Positions 1 through 9,563 of a stretch of DNA of 64,000 bases are shown in pieces (the stretch's first letter is position 1; each line of letters opens with the position of its first letter). The stretch lies in NCBI RefSeq assembly GCF_014199435.1, contig NZ_JACIJP010000006.1, positions 1 through 64,000 on the forward strand, in the 5' to 3' direction. The notes beneath the pieces were generated by a model. It worked only from the letters and a program-made list of their open reading frames with translations. It had not been told where the DNA came from and did not search any database. The stretch is from Sphingobium subterraneum. GTDB lineage: Bacteria > Pseudomonadota > Alphaproteobacteria > Sphingomonadales > Sphingomonadaceae. A program made the position numbers and the translations under genes.

Positions 1-116
1 GTCCCGAAAAACGACGCCAAATCGCCTCCCAAACGATCAACATCCCGAAAATCAGCCAAGGCGTCGGACCGTAGGCAGACTATTTCCGCAGCCTGTTAAG
101 GAGCATGTCCCCTCTC

Positions 117-1400
117 CTATCCCAATATCGTTATCGGATTTTCGACAAGCTCCTTAAACGCCTTCATGAACTGGGCGGCGACAGCGCCGTCGATGGCGCG
201 GTGGTCGAAGCTGGCGGTGGCGGCCATGATGGTGGCAAGCTTGATTTCGCCGTTCACGTTCCAGGGTTGCGCGATGCCTGCGGCTGCACCGAGGATCAGG
301 GCCTGGGGCGGATTGATGACCGGGAACATCTCGTCGATGCCGAACATGCCGAGATTGGAGAGGGAGACTGTGCCGCCCTGATAGTCCTCCGGTGCGAGCT
401 TGCCGTCGCGGGCCTTGGTCGCCAGCTCTTTCGCCTGCAACGCGATGGCCGAGAGCGAGAGCGTGTCGACGCCCTTGATGACCGGCGTGATCAGCCCGCG
501 GTCGATCGCCACCGCCATCGATATATCGACGCGGCTGAAGCGATGCAGCACATCGCCGCCGAACTGGACATTGGCGTCCGGCACCGCAACCAGCGCCATG
601 GCGAGCGCCTTCATCAGCATGTCGTTGACGCTGAGCTTGATGCCCCGGCTTTCCAGCCCCGCATTTAGCTCACCGCGCAGCTTGAGCAGCGGATCGAGAT
701 TGCAGCGCGCGGTGAGGTAGAAGTGGGGAACCTGCTGTTTGGATTCCGTGAGGCGGCGCGCGATGGTCTTGCGCATGCCCGAGAGCTTGACCGTCTCGAC
801 CGGCACGCCTTCAGGCGGGGGTGCAATGGCGATGGCTGGCGCGGGCGTAAACGATGCCGGTGCTGATGGAGCCGGCGCGGCAATGCTGGCGGGCAGGCCA
901 AGGTCCGCGCGCACGATCCGGCCATTGGGGCCTGTGCCGGTGATGACTCCGAGATCGATGCCCTTGGCGTGAGCCACTCGCGCTGCGAGCGGGCTGACCT
1001 TCACCTTGTCGGCAAACTGCGCGCGGGGAAACGGCGTGCTTGCTGGAGCGATATCCGTCACAGCCGGAACCTTTGCAGCAGGCGGAGGCGCGGCCTCCTC
1101 CACCGGGCCGGCGATGGCAGTTACCGCCTCTTCCAGCACCGGCTCTGGAGCAACCTCACCCTCCTCCGCCAGCAGCGCCAACACTGTGCCGACCGCCACA
1201 TCCTCGCTGCCATCGGGCACGAGGATCTGCGCGACCACGCCCTCCTCGTCCGCCTCGAACTCCATCGTCGCCTTGTCAGTCTCGATCTCGGCAATCAGAT
1301 CGCCCGCCTTCACGACATCACCCGCTTTCACCAGCCATTTGGCGAGCGTGCCCTTCTCCATCGTCGGCGAGAGCGCCGGCATCTTCAGTTCGGTTGCCAT
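117..1400 (-). CDS. Dihydrolipoamide acyltransferase (E2) of a 2-oxoacid dehydrogenase complex
   Basis: E2 moves the acyl group from E1 through a swinging lipoyl arm to CoA. The 427-residue protein has an N-terminal lipoyl domain (about 1-78) with the lipoyl-lysine motif ETDKAT at K43, an Ala/Pro-rich linker, an E3-binding domain ([26 protein letters not shown]) and a C-terminal catalytic domain ending in the DHRAIDGA active-site motif. Start: the frame is open 33 codons further upstream, but the ATG at 1400 begins the canonical [14 protein letters not shown] and lies directly after the E1 stop (1404-1402), so the genes are co-transcribed. No E3 gene is seen, so E3 must be supplied in trans. 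Family assignment is firm; the substrate (pyruvate or another 2-oxoacid) is not certain. Confidence 0.93.
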   Translation of the reverse strand: MATELKMPALSPTMEKGTLAKWLVKAGDVVKAGDLIAEIETDKATMEFEADEEGVVAQILVPDGSEDVAVGTVLALLAEEGEVAPEPVLEEAVTAIAGPVEEAAPPPAAKVPAVTDIAPASTPFPRAQFADKVKVSPLAARVAHAKGIDLGVITGTGPNGRIVRADLGLPASIAAPAPSAPASFTPAPAIAIAPPPEGVPVETVKLSGMRKTIARRLTESKQQVPHFYLTARCNLDPLLKLRGELNAGLESRGIKLSVNDMLMKALAMALVAVPDANVQFGGDVLHRFSRVDISMAVAIDRGLITPVIKGVDTLSLSAIALQAKELATKARDGKLAPEDYQGGTVSLSNLGMFGIDEMFPVINPPQALILGAAAGIAQPWNVNGEIKLATIMAATASFDHRAIDGAVAAQFMKAFKELVENPITILG

Positions 1401-1401
1401 G

Positions 1402-3738
1402 TCAGTGTTCCAGAAAAAGTTCAGCGGCGGCTTCGACGATGGCGTCGGCGTCCAGCCGGTAAGTGCGATAGAGATCGGGCAGGTCGCCGGTCTGGCCAAA
1501 GCGGTCGATACCGAGCGGGCTGACCCGCATGCCCTTGACCCCGCCCAGCCATGACAATGCGCCGGGTGATCCGTCGAGTACCGTCACCAGCCCTGCGCCG
1601 GGTGCCAGCGCGGAGAGCAAGGTCTCGGCATGACAGGGCTCATCCGCCCCGCCCGTCCAGCGCGCCGCCCTGTGCGCCGACCAGCCGCGATGGAGCAGAT
1701 CGGGCGAGGTAATGTTGAGCAGGCCCAAGCCGGGCATATCCTCGGCGAGTTGCTCCCACGCGGCCAGCGCTTCGGGCGCGACCACACCGCTGAATACGAT
1801 CGCGGCCTCGGCATTGGCTCCGGGCTGCTTTAACCAGTAACCGCCCTTAAGAGCATCCTGCTTCCATGAGTCATCCGCGCGCGCGACCTGCGCAATCGAG
1901 CGGGTCGAGAGGCGCAGATAGACGCTGCTGCCGTCGTCGCGCTGCATATGCCCGAACGCATATTCCATCATCACCGCCAGTTCATCGGCAAAGGCCGGTT
2001 CGAAGCTGGTGAGATTGGGCTGGCCCATGCCGATCAGCGGCGTGTTGATCGACTGGTGCGCGCCGCCTTCCGCCGCCAGCGTAATGCCCGAAGGCGTGCC
2101 GACCAGCAGGAAGCGCGCATCCTGATAGCAGCCATAATTGAGCGCATCGAGGCCGCGCGCAATGAACGGATCATAGACCGTCCCGACCGGGATCAGCCTC
2201 GTGCCGTAATGCGAAGCGGACAATCCCAATGCGGCAAGCATCAGAAAGAAATTGTTCTCCGCGATCCCCAGCTCGATATGCTGGCCCGCCGCATGCTGCG
2301 CCCATTTCTGTGCCGACGGGATCTTCGCCTTGTGGAACACATCGGCCAGCTCCTGCCGCCGGAACAGCCCGCGCTGGTTGACGAACGCGCCCAGATTGGT
2401 GGTTTGCGTGACGTCGGGCGCGGTAGTTACGATCCGGTCTGCCAGTTCATGGCCCGATTTGGCGAGATCGAGCAATATACGCCCGAACACCGCCTGGGTC
2501 GAATGCTCCTCGCCCTCCGGCGCCGGGATAGCGGGCACGACGACGGCAGGCGCAACTGGCTCGGGCTTCACCCGTGCTATCGGGCTTTGCGCAACGAATG
2601 CGGCAAGCTGCGCCGCTACATTATCGCCAAGTCCGCCCCAGGGTTCCCACTCCTCGCCTTCCTTGATGCCGAGGTCGGACCGCAGCTGCGCGATCTGCGG
2701 CGGGTTCATCATGCCGCTGTGGTTGTCCTTGTGCCCGGCAAGCGGCAGGCCATAGCCCTTCACCGTATAGGCGATGAACAGCGTGGGTTTGTCGTCCTGG
2801 GCGCTATCGAACGCCTCCACCAACGTCTCAACGCAATGGCCGCCCAGATTGGTCATCAAAGCGGCAAGCGCATTGTCGTCGAAGCTGTCGAGCAGTTTCT
2901 TCACATTGGGCTTGCCGCCAATGTCGGCCATCAGCCGTTCGCGCCACGCCGCGCCACCCTTGTAGGTCAGCACCGCATAGTCGGCATTCGGACAATTATC
3001 GATCCACTCCTCGAGGCTTTTGCCGCCCGGCCGCGCGAACGCCGCGCGCTGCAACTTGCCATATTTAAGTGTCAGCACCCGCCAGCCGCAGGTTTCGAAG
3101 ATGTCGTCGAACCGCCGGAACATCCGCTCCGCGGTCGTGCTGTCTAGCGACTGGCGGTTATAATCGACAATCCACCAGCAGTTGCGCAGGTCGTGCTTGT
3201 AGCCCTCGATCAGGCATTCGTAAATATTGCCCTCGTCCAGCTCCGCATCACCCATCAGCGCGATCATGCGGCCGGCATCCTCCTCGCGCACCTGACCATG
3301 CGCGATCAGATAATCCTGCACGAGCGAGGAGAAGGCCGTCACCGCCACGCCCAGGCCAACGGAGCCGGTCGAGAAGTCGACCGGGATGGAGTCTTTTGTG
3401 CGCGACGGATAACTCTGCACCCCGCCCAGCCCGCGAAAGCGCCGCAATTTATCCAGCGACTGGTTGCCGAGCAGATAATGGATCGCGTGAAGCACCGGCC
3501 CCGCGTGTGGCTTGACCGCGACCTTATCTTGAGGGCCCAGTGCATGGAAATAGAGCGCCGCCATGATCGCCGTCATCGAACTGCAACTGGCCTGATGCCC
3601 GCCCACCTTCAGCCCGTCCCGCTTGGGCCGGATATGGTTCGCGTTGTGGATCGTCCATGACGACAGCCATCGAAGGCGGGTCTCCAGCAGGTCTAGATTA
3701 TCAATGACATCTTGCCGGTCGGACGCAATTGTAGCCAA
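1402..3738 (-). CDS. Homodimeric-type 2-oxoacid (pyruvate-like) dehydrogenase E1
   Basis: Thiamine-diphosphate-dependent decarboxylase subunit of the AceE type. The 778-residue chain carries the cofactor motif GDAELDEGN at about 163-171 with downstream VDYNRQSLD, followed by transketolase-like pyrimidine and C-terminal domains. It is about 100 residues shorter than enterobacterial AceE (around 890), as in the shorter alphaproteobacterial/MdeB-like subfamily. The start is TTG at 3738 with GGGAGCAGG upstream; no good ATG precedes the conserved N-terminus. It is followed directly by E2 and is divergent from an Lrp-type regulator. In Pseudomonas an Lrp-type regulator (MdeR) controls an AceE-like E1 (MdeB) that acts on 2-oxobutyrate. 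By analogy this complex may use 2-oxobutyrate or a related acid; that is inference. Confidence 0.9.
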   Translation of the reverse strand: MATIASDRQDVIDNLDLLETRLRWLSSWTIHNANHIRPKRDGLKVGGHQASCSSMTAIMAALYFHALGPQDKVAVKPHAGPVLHAIHYLLGNQSLDKLRRFRGLGGVQSYPSRTKDSIPVDFSTGSVGLGVAVTAFSSLVQDYLIAHGQVREEDAGRMIALMGDAELDEGNIYECLIEGYKHDLRNCWWIVDYNRQSLDSTTAERMFRRFDDIFETCGWRVLTLKYGKLQRAAFARPGGKSLEEWIDNCPNADYAVLTYKGGAAWRERLMADIGGKPNVKKLLDSFDDNALAALMTNLGGHCVETLVEAFDSAQDDKPTLFIAYTVKGYGLPLAGHKDNHSGMMNPPQIAQLRSDLGIKEGEEWEPWGGLGDNVAAQLAAFVAQSPIARVKPEPVAPAVVVPAIPAPEGEEHSTQAVFGRILLDLAKSGHELADRIVTTAPDVTQTTNLGAFVNQRGLFRRQELADVFHKAKIPSAQKWAQHAAGQHIELGIAENNFFLMLAALGLSASHYGTRLIPVGTVYDPFIARGLDALNYGCYQDARFLLVGTPSGITLAAEGGAHQSINTPLIGMGQPNLTSFEPAFADELAVMMEYAFGHMQRDDGSSVYLRLSTRSIAQVARADDSWKQDALKGGYWLKQPGANAEAAIVFSGVVAPEALAAWEQLAEDMPGLGLLNITSPDLLHRGWSAHRAARWTGGADEPCHAETLLSALAPGAGLVTVLDGSPGALSWLGGVKGMRVSPLGIDRFGQTGDLPDLYRTYRLDADAIVEAAAELFLEH

Positions 3739-3866
3739 GAACCTGCTCCCTAAAGATGGAAACTGCCAGATAATTCAATCAGGCGGAGCATGTCCTTGCA
3801 AATTCCACCAACTTTATACTATATCTTGGTAGATCAATCACAATTATTGCATTTTTTGGGTGGATA
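3739..3866. promoter_or_regulatory. Divergent promoter region between E1/E2 operon and Lrp regulator
   Basis: A 128-bp AT-rich interval separates two divergent starts. It holds AT-rich stretches such as TATACTATATCTTGGTAGATC and TTATTGCATTTTTTGG, suited to overlapping promoters and to Lrp-family binding. No exact operator could be defined by eye. Autoregulation plus control of the E1/E2 operon by the neighbouring regulator is the usual arrangement for this family (inference). Confidence 0.45.
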
Positions 3867-4337
3867 ATGCCAGAAAAGTCGGTTTTGGATTCCACCGATA
3901 AGAAGATTCTGCAAATGGTCCAGAGCAATGGGCGCATCACCAATCAGGAGTTGTCGGAAAAGATCGGTCTGTCGCCGTCGCCCTGCCTACGCCGCCTGAA
4001 GCATCTGGAAAGCAGCGGCACTATTTCCAGCTACGTGGCGCTGGTCGATCCGCAAGCGGTCGGACTGGCGGTGACGGCTTTCGTCCGTGTCCGCCTCGAC
4101 CAGCAGGACGATCGACACCTTGCCATCTTTGAGACAGCCGTGGCTAATTTCCCCGAGGTTATGGAGTGCTATCTCATGACCGGCGACGCCGACTATCAAC
4201 TGCGCGTCCTGGTTGAGTCCCTGAATGCGTTCGAGGATTTTCTCCGACAGAAGCTCACTAAGATCGAAGGGGTCGCGCAGGTCACTACCAGCTTCGCACT
4301 GAGGCCAGTAGTATATAAAACGGCATTGCCAATGTAG
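3867..4337 (+). CDS. Lrp/AsnC family transcriptional regulator
   Basis: A 156-residue protein of the normal family length. The N-terminal winged helix-turn-helix (about 5-65) contains LDSTDKKILQMVQSNGRITN and the recognition segment GLSPSPCLRRLKHLE. The C-terminal RAM/AsnC effector domain carries VMECYLMTGDADYQLRV at about 95-111, the typical ligand-binding segment. These proteins bind amino acids or related 2-oxoacids and act as dimers or octamers. The gene is divergent from the E1/E2 operon and is its most likely regulator. The start is ATG at 3867, preceded by a GGTGG element. Confidence 0.92.
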   Translation: MPEKSVLDSTDKKILQMVQSNGRITNQELSEKIGLSPSPCLRRLKHLESSGTISSYVALVDPQAVGLAVTAFVRVRLDQQDDRHLAIFETAVANFPEVMECYLMTGDADYQLRVLVESLNAFEDFLRQKLTKIEGVAQVTTSFALRPVVYKTALPM

Positions 4338-4717
4338 CTAGAATCCCTCAATGGATCGACCGATCGTGACATCCCGCGAGGGATATCCGGCAGGCAAAGC
4401 CCCGTGGCGGAAATCAAGTTTTTCAGACACGCTCGCGCTGTGCATCGCCCAAAAATTGCCGGTTCAAGGTGAGCAAAAACCCTAAAGGCCCAGCACATTT
4501 ATGTTGGGCGGCATTGTAATGGAGAGCACCGACCTGGCTCATCCCGCGCCAATCGCACGGGCGTGCATTCCGGCTGACCGGCTTCCTCGCCCCATTCGGA
4601 AGGATGATCGGGTCGAAAGTCAGAGCACCGGAATGCACAGGGAAGACAACGCGTATCTAAACCCGCTCAGCCATTCTATTCTCCGACCCAACGAACAGGC
4701 GAGGGTGAGCATAATCC
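4338..4717. other. Intergenic region without a recognised gene
   Basis: 380 bp between the Lrp gene and the MFS gene. Short open frames exist on both strands but none resembles a known protein. An 11-bp perfect inverted repeat (GTGCATTCCGG at 4562-4572 and CCGGAATGCAC at 4628-4638) spans about 55 bp; it is too widely spaced for a simple terminator and could be an operator pair or a remnant. The downstream MFS promoter should lie here. Confidence 0.4.
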
Positions 4718-5863
4718 ATGGAAGCACAATCTTTCCGCGCAACCGAAATAGCGTCGGTTCTGGTCATTGCCATTGTCGTTGGAATCATAGCTCCCCTGCA
4801 ACCACTATTGCTTGGATCGCTGTTGTCCGAAGGGCGGATCAACGGAGCCACGATGGGGTTGGCTGCCACCGTAGAAGGTCTCGGCATCGTCCTTGCAACC
4901 GCAATCGGTGGTGCGTGGCAATCCCCGGAACGCCTGCGAGGGATCGCCGCCATCGCGATTGCTTCGGGATTGGCTGCCAACGTCATGACGATCCTTCTAC
5001 CCGCATCGGGCATCGTTGTGGCTCGCGGCATTGCCGGCGTGAGTAATGGGGTGTTGCTTTGGCTGTTTTTATGCCTCTTGGCGCGTTCGGAGCTACCGAC
5101 GCGGATTTTTGGCTATTTTGTCGCTGGCAACTCGACCCTAACGTTCCTGATTTCTCTGGTGCTGGGCAAATTTGCTATCGCGCGCTTCGGGGCCGACGCG
5201 GGCTATTTCATTCTGGTCGGCTTCTATATCCTGTTGCTGGCGGCAGTGCGTTTTCTCCCCCGTGCGTATGTGCGGATTGCGGGCGGAACCGGCACGGCAA
5301 TGCCACCGCCCCTCGGTGTGGCGGGACTGGTCGGCATCTGCCTGAGCATGATGGGTGTTTTCGCATTCTGGATCTATTCCATACCGCTTGGCCAACAGTC
5401 GGGAATTCCGATCAATACGATGCAATTCGTCGTCGGGATCGCGACGGGTGCCCAGATCTTGGCCGGTGTCGCGGCCATTACGCTGGCGGCTCGTTTGAAC
5501 GCAACGCGGGTGGTCCTTTTCACTACCGCCATGGAATTGATCGCCGTGGGCGTGACTCTGACTGGCGATAGCGCCTCATTGTGGATACCGGCCCTGCTCG
5601 CTTTCGCGTTCTGCTGGTTCTTCAGCCTGCCGTTCCATATCGCCTTTTCGATCGACGCCGATCCCACCCGGCGCGCAGCGGTTTTTGCAGGAACCGCTCA
5701 GCTACTTGGGGTCGCGCTTGGCCCGCTGTTAGCGTCTTTGGTTATTTCCCCTGCCGATTACAGCCCTGCCAGATTGGCAAGCATATGCTGTTTTGCCGCA
5801 GTATTGCTGATCGCTGCCGTCGTCTGGATGAGGAAGGTGCAGAAGGCGCCGAATGGCGGTTGA
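4718..5863 (+). CDS. MFS transporter
   Basis: A 381-residue inner-membrane protein with about 12 hydrophobic segments, beginning with IASVLVIAIVVGIIAPLQPL at about 11-30. Glycine-rich helices and the small size fit a major facilitator of the sugar/aromatic or drug-efflux type. No substrate-diagnostic motif was recognised. It stands alone, with its own upstream interval and a convergent SDR gene 30 bp downstream. The start at ATG 4718 has a GAGG element about 13 bp upstream, so the spacing is slightly long. The direction of transport (uptake or export) cannot be told. Confidence 0.8.
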   Translation: MEAQSFRATEIASVLVIAIVVGIIAPLQPLLLGSLLSEGRINGATMGLAATVEGLGIVLATAIGGAWQSPERLRGIAAIAIASGLAANVMTILLPASGIVVARGIAGVSNGVLLWLFLCLLARSELPTRIFGYFVAGNSTLTFLISLVLGKFAIARFGADAGYFILVGFYILLLAAVRFLPRAYVRIAGGTGTAMPPPLGVAGLVGICLSMMGVFAFWIYSIPLGQQSGIPINTMQFVVGIATGAQILAGVAAITLAARLNATRVVLFTTAMELIAVGVTLTGDSASLWIPALLAFAFCWFFSLPFHIAFSIDADPTRRAAVFAGTAQLLGVALGPLLASLVISPADYSPARLASICCFAAVLLIAAVVWMRKVQKAPNGG

Positions 5864-5893
5864 TCGCCGGAATAGGTGCGCTGGAGCAAACAC

Positions 5894-6661
5894 CTAAAGT
5901 GCCGACACACCCCCATCAACCGGGAACATCGCCCCGTTCACAAATGTGGCGGCATCGGAAAGCAGAAAAGCGATAACGGCTGCTATCTCAGCCGGATCGG
6001 CGAACCGCGCCGATGGATTACTCGCCTTTCGGCTTTCTAGCGTCGGCCAGTGGGGATCATCTGCTTTCTCTGCAAAAATGGATGCAAGCATTCGCCCCTC
6101 CACCGGTCCGGGTGCAACACAGTTGACGCGGATACCGTGCCGGCCCCATTCGAGAGCGCCGCTTCGGGTCAGCCCGAGCACCGCGTGTTTGCTCGCGACA
6201 TAATGCGCCATGCCTTCCACGCCCTTGAAACCCGCGGTACTGCAAATATTTACAATCGATCCACCGCGCTTCCGGACCAGCGGAATGGCGTGTTTCATGC
6301 AAAGAAATACGCCAGTGACGTTCACAGCCATCACCGCAGAGAACATTTCCATTGAACATTGGTCGATTGGAGACCGATTGCCCTCGATCCCCGCAGCGTT
6401 CACGATACCGTCAATAGAACCCAGAAATTGCTGAGCGCCGTCCAGGGCTGCAGCGACCTCTTTCTCGACGGTCACATCGCATGAAATGACCTTCAACTGA
6501 TCGCTGGGAATGTGATCGTCAGGTGTGTGTATGGCGTCCCGGCGCTTGTCCAGCGCAACAACGCGAGCACCTTGATCCCGAAGCAGACGAACAGTTGCCG
6601 CGCCGATGTCGCCTGCCGCACCGGTGACTATATAGCCCTTCCCAACCAAGTTTTCAGACAT
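5894..6661 (-). CDS. SDR family NAD(P)-dependent oxidoreductase
   Basis: Classical short-chain dehydrogenase/reductase of 255 residues. It has the nucleotide-binding motif TGAAGDIG near the N-terminus, the NAAG motif, the catalytic serine region NICSTAG and the catalytic tetrad motif YVASK, and ends with the typical FPVDGG segment. An aspartate-containing stretch after beta-2 (VVALDKR) favours NAD over NADP. The frame opens with GTG at 6676, but ATG 6661 (MSENLVGKG) gives a normal N-terminus. It probably oxidises a secondary alcohol intermediate of the neighbouring aromatic pathway; the substrate is unknown. Confidence 0.88.
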   Translation of the reverse strand: MSENLVGKGYIVTGAAGDIGAATVRLLRDQGARVVALDKRRDAIHTPDDHIPSDQLKVISCDVTVEKEVAAALDGAQQFLGSIDGIVNAAGIEGNRSPIDQCSMEMFSAVMAVNVTGVFLCMKHAIPLVRKRGGSIVNICSTAGFKGVEGMAHYVASKHAVLGLTRSGALEWGRHGIRVNCVAPGPVEGRMLASIFAEKADDPHWPTLESRKASNPSARFADPAEIAAVIAFLLSDAATFVNGAMFPVDGGVSAL

Positions 6662-6742
6662 CGATTCTAAATCCACCCTTGATAGCTTCGGTTCGCAATG
6701 CAGCGAGATCCCACAAACGTGGCGCGCATGACCATTAAAATC

Positions 6743-7066
6743 TCAGCGATACTGGGCAGCACCGCGCACAACATCGATCAGATATCGGCTGTCGTCCGCA
6801 AGCCCGTCGCCTCGCTAGGCGACATGCCGTTCTGGGCGAATCAGCGTCAGCTTCCGATCATATTGCGCACGCACCGCTTCGCTATCAAGATGCTGGATCT
6901 TGAGCCGCAATCCATTGGTTGCGGCGGCGGCCTTAAACAGTGCCGTGTCGCAGTTCGCGTCCAGCGTCAGCAGGCAGAACCCTGTACCAAATGATCATAA
7001 AGAGAGTTTCCCTCCGAACGCCAACATGCGGCGCACGATAACCAGGGAGCGACGTTCGGGTATAAG
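6743..7066 (-). pseudogene. C-terminal remnant of an FAD-dependent aromatic hydroxylase
   Basis: The minus strand reads SLYDHF, then after a 1-nt frameshift around 6988-6991 GTGFCLLTLD, continues to LTLIRPERHVA, an in-frame TAG at 6817-6815 in place of the usual Trp, RGDGLADDSRYLIDVVRG and a stop at 6743. This closely follows the C-terminal thioredoxin-like domain of MhpA-type hydroxylases (SLYD.FG.GF, LIRPDQHVAWRGD). It matches the intact hydroxylase at 24695-26329 in the same window (SLYDKFGTGYTMLVLD; LVLVRPDQHIAWRG). The N-terminal FAD domain is missing. Clear similarity ends near 7008; the extension to 7066 is tentative. It is therefore a decayed gene, not a short functional one. Confidence 0.72.
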
Positions 7067-7408
7067 CATCATAGCGAAGGCGGCGGAAGATCCGATCCGT
7101 CGCTCAGCATAATCGGCCAACCCGCATAGCGCTAACCATATTAAGCGCCCAGACTTTTGAACTGCCGGGTTTTCTCTTTGATGGTAAAAAAACCGCGCAT
7201 AATCACGCGCTGCAAAGCCAGCTCCGGTAAATTCCACAAAGCTGCCGTCCCCAAAGCCCTGCAATTGCCGCACGGCCTGGTCGCTTGGACAATCGCGTAA
7301 TCCAGTTTCAGGTATCTCCCGCAAGGTTTTCTAATCGCCCCAGATTGGCGCTTTGCCTGATAAGAGCAAACGGTAAACCAGCGCACGCGCGTACAATTGG
7401 AGAGTGAA
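7067..7408. other. Intergenic, probable promoter region of the first FAH operon
   Basis: About 340 bp between the hydroxylase remnant and the first FAH gene. Open frames on the minus strand here do not resemble known proteins and may be further debris of the decayed gene. The promoter for the operon starting at 7409 is expected here, but no consensus element is convincing by eye. Confidence 0.35.
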
Positions 7409-8338
7409 ATGAAGCTCGTACGGTACGAAGTCGATAGCGAGCCGGTGATCGGCGTCGTTTCCGGCGATGGAATCATACGGATTGCTGATCTGCTACCTGA
7501 ATTCACCGAAATGCAGCAGCTTGCCGCCGCAGGTCCCGAGGCACTGGACCGGCTTCGTGACAGAATGGTGTCGGCACAGCCCACCGTTGCCCTCGAAGGT
7601 GCCAAACTGCTGGCCCCGATGGAACGGCCGCGCAATTTCCTCGCTATTGGCATGAACTATCTTGAACATTGCAAGGAAGGCGTCCGTCTGGGCGTTGTGC
7701 CTCCGGAGCATCAGGTCTGGTTCAACAAATCTACCATCAGCCTGTCGCCCTATAATGTTGATATCGATCCTGGCGTGACAAGGATGCTCGACTATGAGGT
7801 CGAACTGGGCGTCGCAATTGGCAAAAAGGCCCGCTATGTTTCCAAGGAAGAGGCACCTGCGCATGTTTTCGGCTATTTCGTCGCCAATGACGTTTCCGCC
7901 CGCGACTGGCAGTTGCATTCCCAGACCTGGTTCATTGGCAAGTCATTTGAAAACTTCGGACCGATAGGCCCGTGGATCGTCACTCCCGATGAGGTCGGTG
8001 ATCCGCACACGCTGGGCGTTCGGACGTATGTGAACGGTGAATTGCGCCAGAATTCGAACACGGAGCAGTTGATCCATAATGTCTGGGAAATGATCGAATA
8101 TGTCTCGACCGCATATACGCTTGAGCCGGGCGACCTTCTCCTGACAGGCACGCCAGAGGGCGTCGGTCACGCGATGATCCCACAGGCCCATATCGGGGTC
8201 GGTGATTTTATCCGTTGCGAAATCGACAAACTCGGAGCGACCGAGAACAAGGTGGTTCCCAGCACTGCCCCCCGATATCCCGAACTGGAGCCGCACAAGA
8301 TAGCCAGAGCACTCGCCGAAGCGGAAGAATGCGTCTGA
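7409..8338 (+). CDS. Fumarylacetoacetate hydrolase family protein (first copy)
   Basis: FAH-fold metal-dependent hydrolase or isomerase acting on acylpyruvate-type C-C bonds produced after aromatic ring cleavage. The 309-residue protein has the metal-binding core DYEVELGVAIG (acidic ligands) and FVANDVSARDWQ, plus the C-terminal signature LEPGDLLLTGTPEGVGH. Start: ATG 7409 with GGAGAG just upstream; the TTG at 7397 is less likely. It heads a same-strand run with a second FAH gene, an extradiol dioxygenase, a CMD-like protein and an SMP-30 protein, so it probably hydrolyses a ring-fission product. Confidence 0.92.
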   Translation: MKLVRYEVDSEPVIGVVSGDGIIRIADLLPEFTEMQQLAAAGPEALDRLRDRMVSAQPTVALEGAKLLAPMERPRNFLAIGMNYLEHCKEGVRLGVVPPEHQVWFNKSTISLSPYNVDIDPGVTRMLDYEVELGVAIGKKARYVSKEEAPAHVFGYFVANDVSARDWQLHSQTWFIGKSFENFGPIGPWIVTPDEVGDPHTLGVRTYVNGELRQNSNTEQLIHNVWEMIEYVSTAYTLEPGDLLLTGTPEGVGHAMIPQAHIGVGDFIRCEIDKLGATENKVVPSTAPRYPELEPHKIARALAEAEECV

Positions 8339-8368
8339 GGCGCCAGCGGTGAAATTACCTGTTCAGAG

Positions 8369-8404
8369 AACCGCAAGCGGAGCGCTGGCCCTCCGCTTGC
8401 GGTT
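8369..8404 (+). terminator. Strong hairpin between the two FAH genes
   Basis: A perfect 14-bp stem (AACCGCAAGCGGAG paired with CTCCGCTTGCGGTT) with an 8-nt loop begins 31 bp after the first FAH stop. The following sequence (TTAAACC) has only a short T run, so it may act as a partial terminator or an mRNA-stabilising hairpin that reduces expression of the downstream genes. Confidence 0.6.
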
Positions 8405-8582
8405 TAAACCGGAAGAAGTCGTGCCATCGCGGCCAATCCATTCTGGTCAAAAAGCTGCGCTTCAACTGCCCGTCGTTGATCAGGTCCTGGCGATTGACAT
8501 GCTTCGTTAGTGCCGAACCGGCGAGAAGCAGGCCAAGAACGCCGCGAGCCTGCGCAGGATATGTTTAGTTAGGAAGTGTAAG

Positions 8583-9542
8583 ATGAGACTTGTCACCTTC
8601 GACAACGGAACCGGTCCCCGTCTTGGGGCACTTGTTGTGGATAAGGTTCTGGATTTGGCCGCCGCCGCATCGCTGGAGGGAATAACGGATTTTCCTTCAT
8701 CCATGCAGGCGCTGATCGAAGCCGGAGAGCAGGGCTTGGCTGCTGCGCGCGCTCTGGTCGAAGCAGCACCAGCCCAATCCTTGGCAACTGCGCCCAAAAT
8801 TCTCGCCCCGCTGCAAAGGCCGATACGGTTACGCGACTGCTGCCTGTTTCTGGAGCACATGGAAGTGTCTGCTGGCAAGATTGCCAAAGCCCAGGCAAAA
8901 GCGGCAGGACAACCCGAACCGACACCCCAAGGCCCGGATGGGACATGGTTGAACGAACAATTCTACAAGCAGGTCATTTATTATAACGCCGACCATCTGC
9001 ATGTTTTCGGCCCCGACGATGAGATTCACTGGCCGGTCCAGCCCGGATGGGCCGACTATGAGCTTGAATGGGCGTGTGTCGTCGGCACGAGTGGTAAAGA
9101 CATCCAGCAAGATGCCGCACGCAGCCATATTTTTGGTTTCACCATATTTAATGACTGGTCGGCCCGCGACCTGCAATTTCCCTTTATGGAAGCCAAGCTC
9201 GGTCCCGGCGAAGCAAAGGATTTCGCGAACAGCTTTGGTCCCTGCATCGCTACGCTTGATGAATTTGAAGATCCCTACAATCTCCAGATGACAGCACGAA
9301 TTAACGGTGAGGTCTGGTCGTCGGGATCGACCGGCACCATGCATCATAGTTGGGAAGATGCGCTGGTGCAGTTCAGCCGCGGCAAAACGCTTTTTGCGGG
9401 CGAGGTTATTGGGTCGGGCACAGTGCTGGGCGGTTGCGGGCTGGAGCTGGACAAGGCGCTCCGTCACGGGGACGTGGTCGAACTCGAAATCGAGCGAATA
9501 GGCGTACTGCGTAACCGGGTGCTATTTTCGCAAGGCGCATGA
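8583..9542 (+). CDS. Fumarylacetoacetate hydrolase family protein (second copy)
   Basis: A 319-residue FAH-family protein more like true fumarylacetoacetase-type members than its neighbour. It has the metal-site motifs DYELEWACVVG and TIFNDWSARDLQ and an insertion around residues 100-125 (KAAGQPEPTPQGPDGTWLNE). Its C-terminal part (GEVIGSGTVLGGCGLELD) replaces the LTGTPEGVG signature of the first copy. Start: ATG 8583 after GGAAGTGTAAG. It is 21 bp upstream of the extradiol dioxygenase gene, so co-transcription is very likely. Two divergent FAH genes in one cluster suggest two successive hydrolysis or isomerisation steps. Confidence 0.9.
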   Translation: MRLVTFDNGTGPRLGALVVDKVLDLAAAASLEGITDFPSSMQALIEAGEQGLAAARALVEAAPAQSLATAPKILAPLQRPIRLRDCCLFLEHMEVSAGKIAKAQAKAAGQPEPTPQGPDGTWLNEQFYKQVIYYNADHLHVFGPDDEIHWPVQPGWADYELEWACVVGTSGKDIQQDAARSHIFGFTIFNDWSARDLQFPFMEAKLGPGEAKDFANSFGPCIATLDEFEDPYNLQMTARINGEVWSSGSTGTMHHSWEDALVQFSRGKTLFAGEVIGSGTVLGGCGLELDKALRHGDVVELEIERIGVLRNRVLFSQGA

Positions 9543-9563
9543 TTTTCGAATGGAGAGACGAAG

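Noticed and set aside
1948..3147. A 399-codon open frame on the plus strand opposite the E1 gene
   Set aside because: It is antisense to a clear E1 protein and its translation shows no domain; GC-rich third positions produce such frames.
4562..4638. Inverted repeat GTGCATTCCGG/CCGGAATGCAC as a terminator
   Set aside because: Arms are separated by about 55 nt and no T-tract follows.
6995..7324. A 109-codon minus-strand gene
   Set aside because: Its 3' part coincides with the other frame of the decayed hydroxylase remnant, and the rest has no recognisable features.
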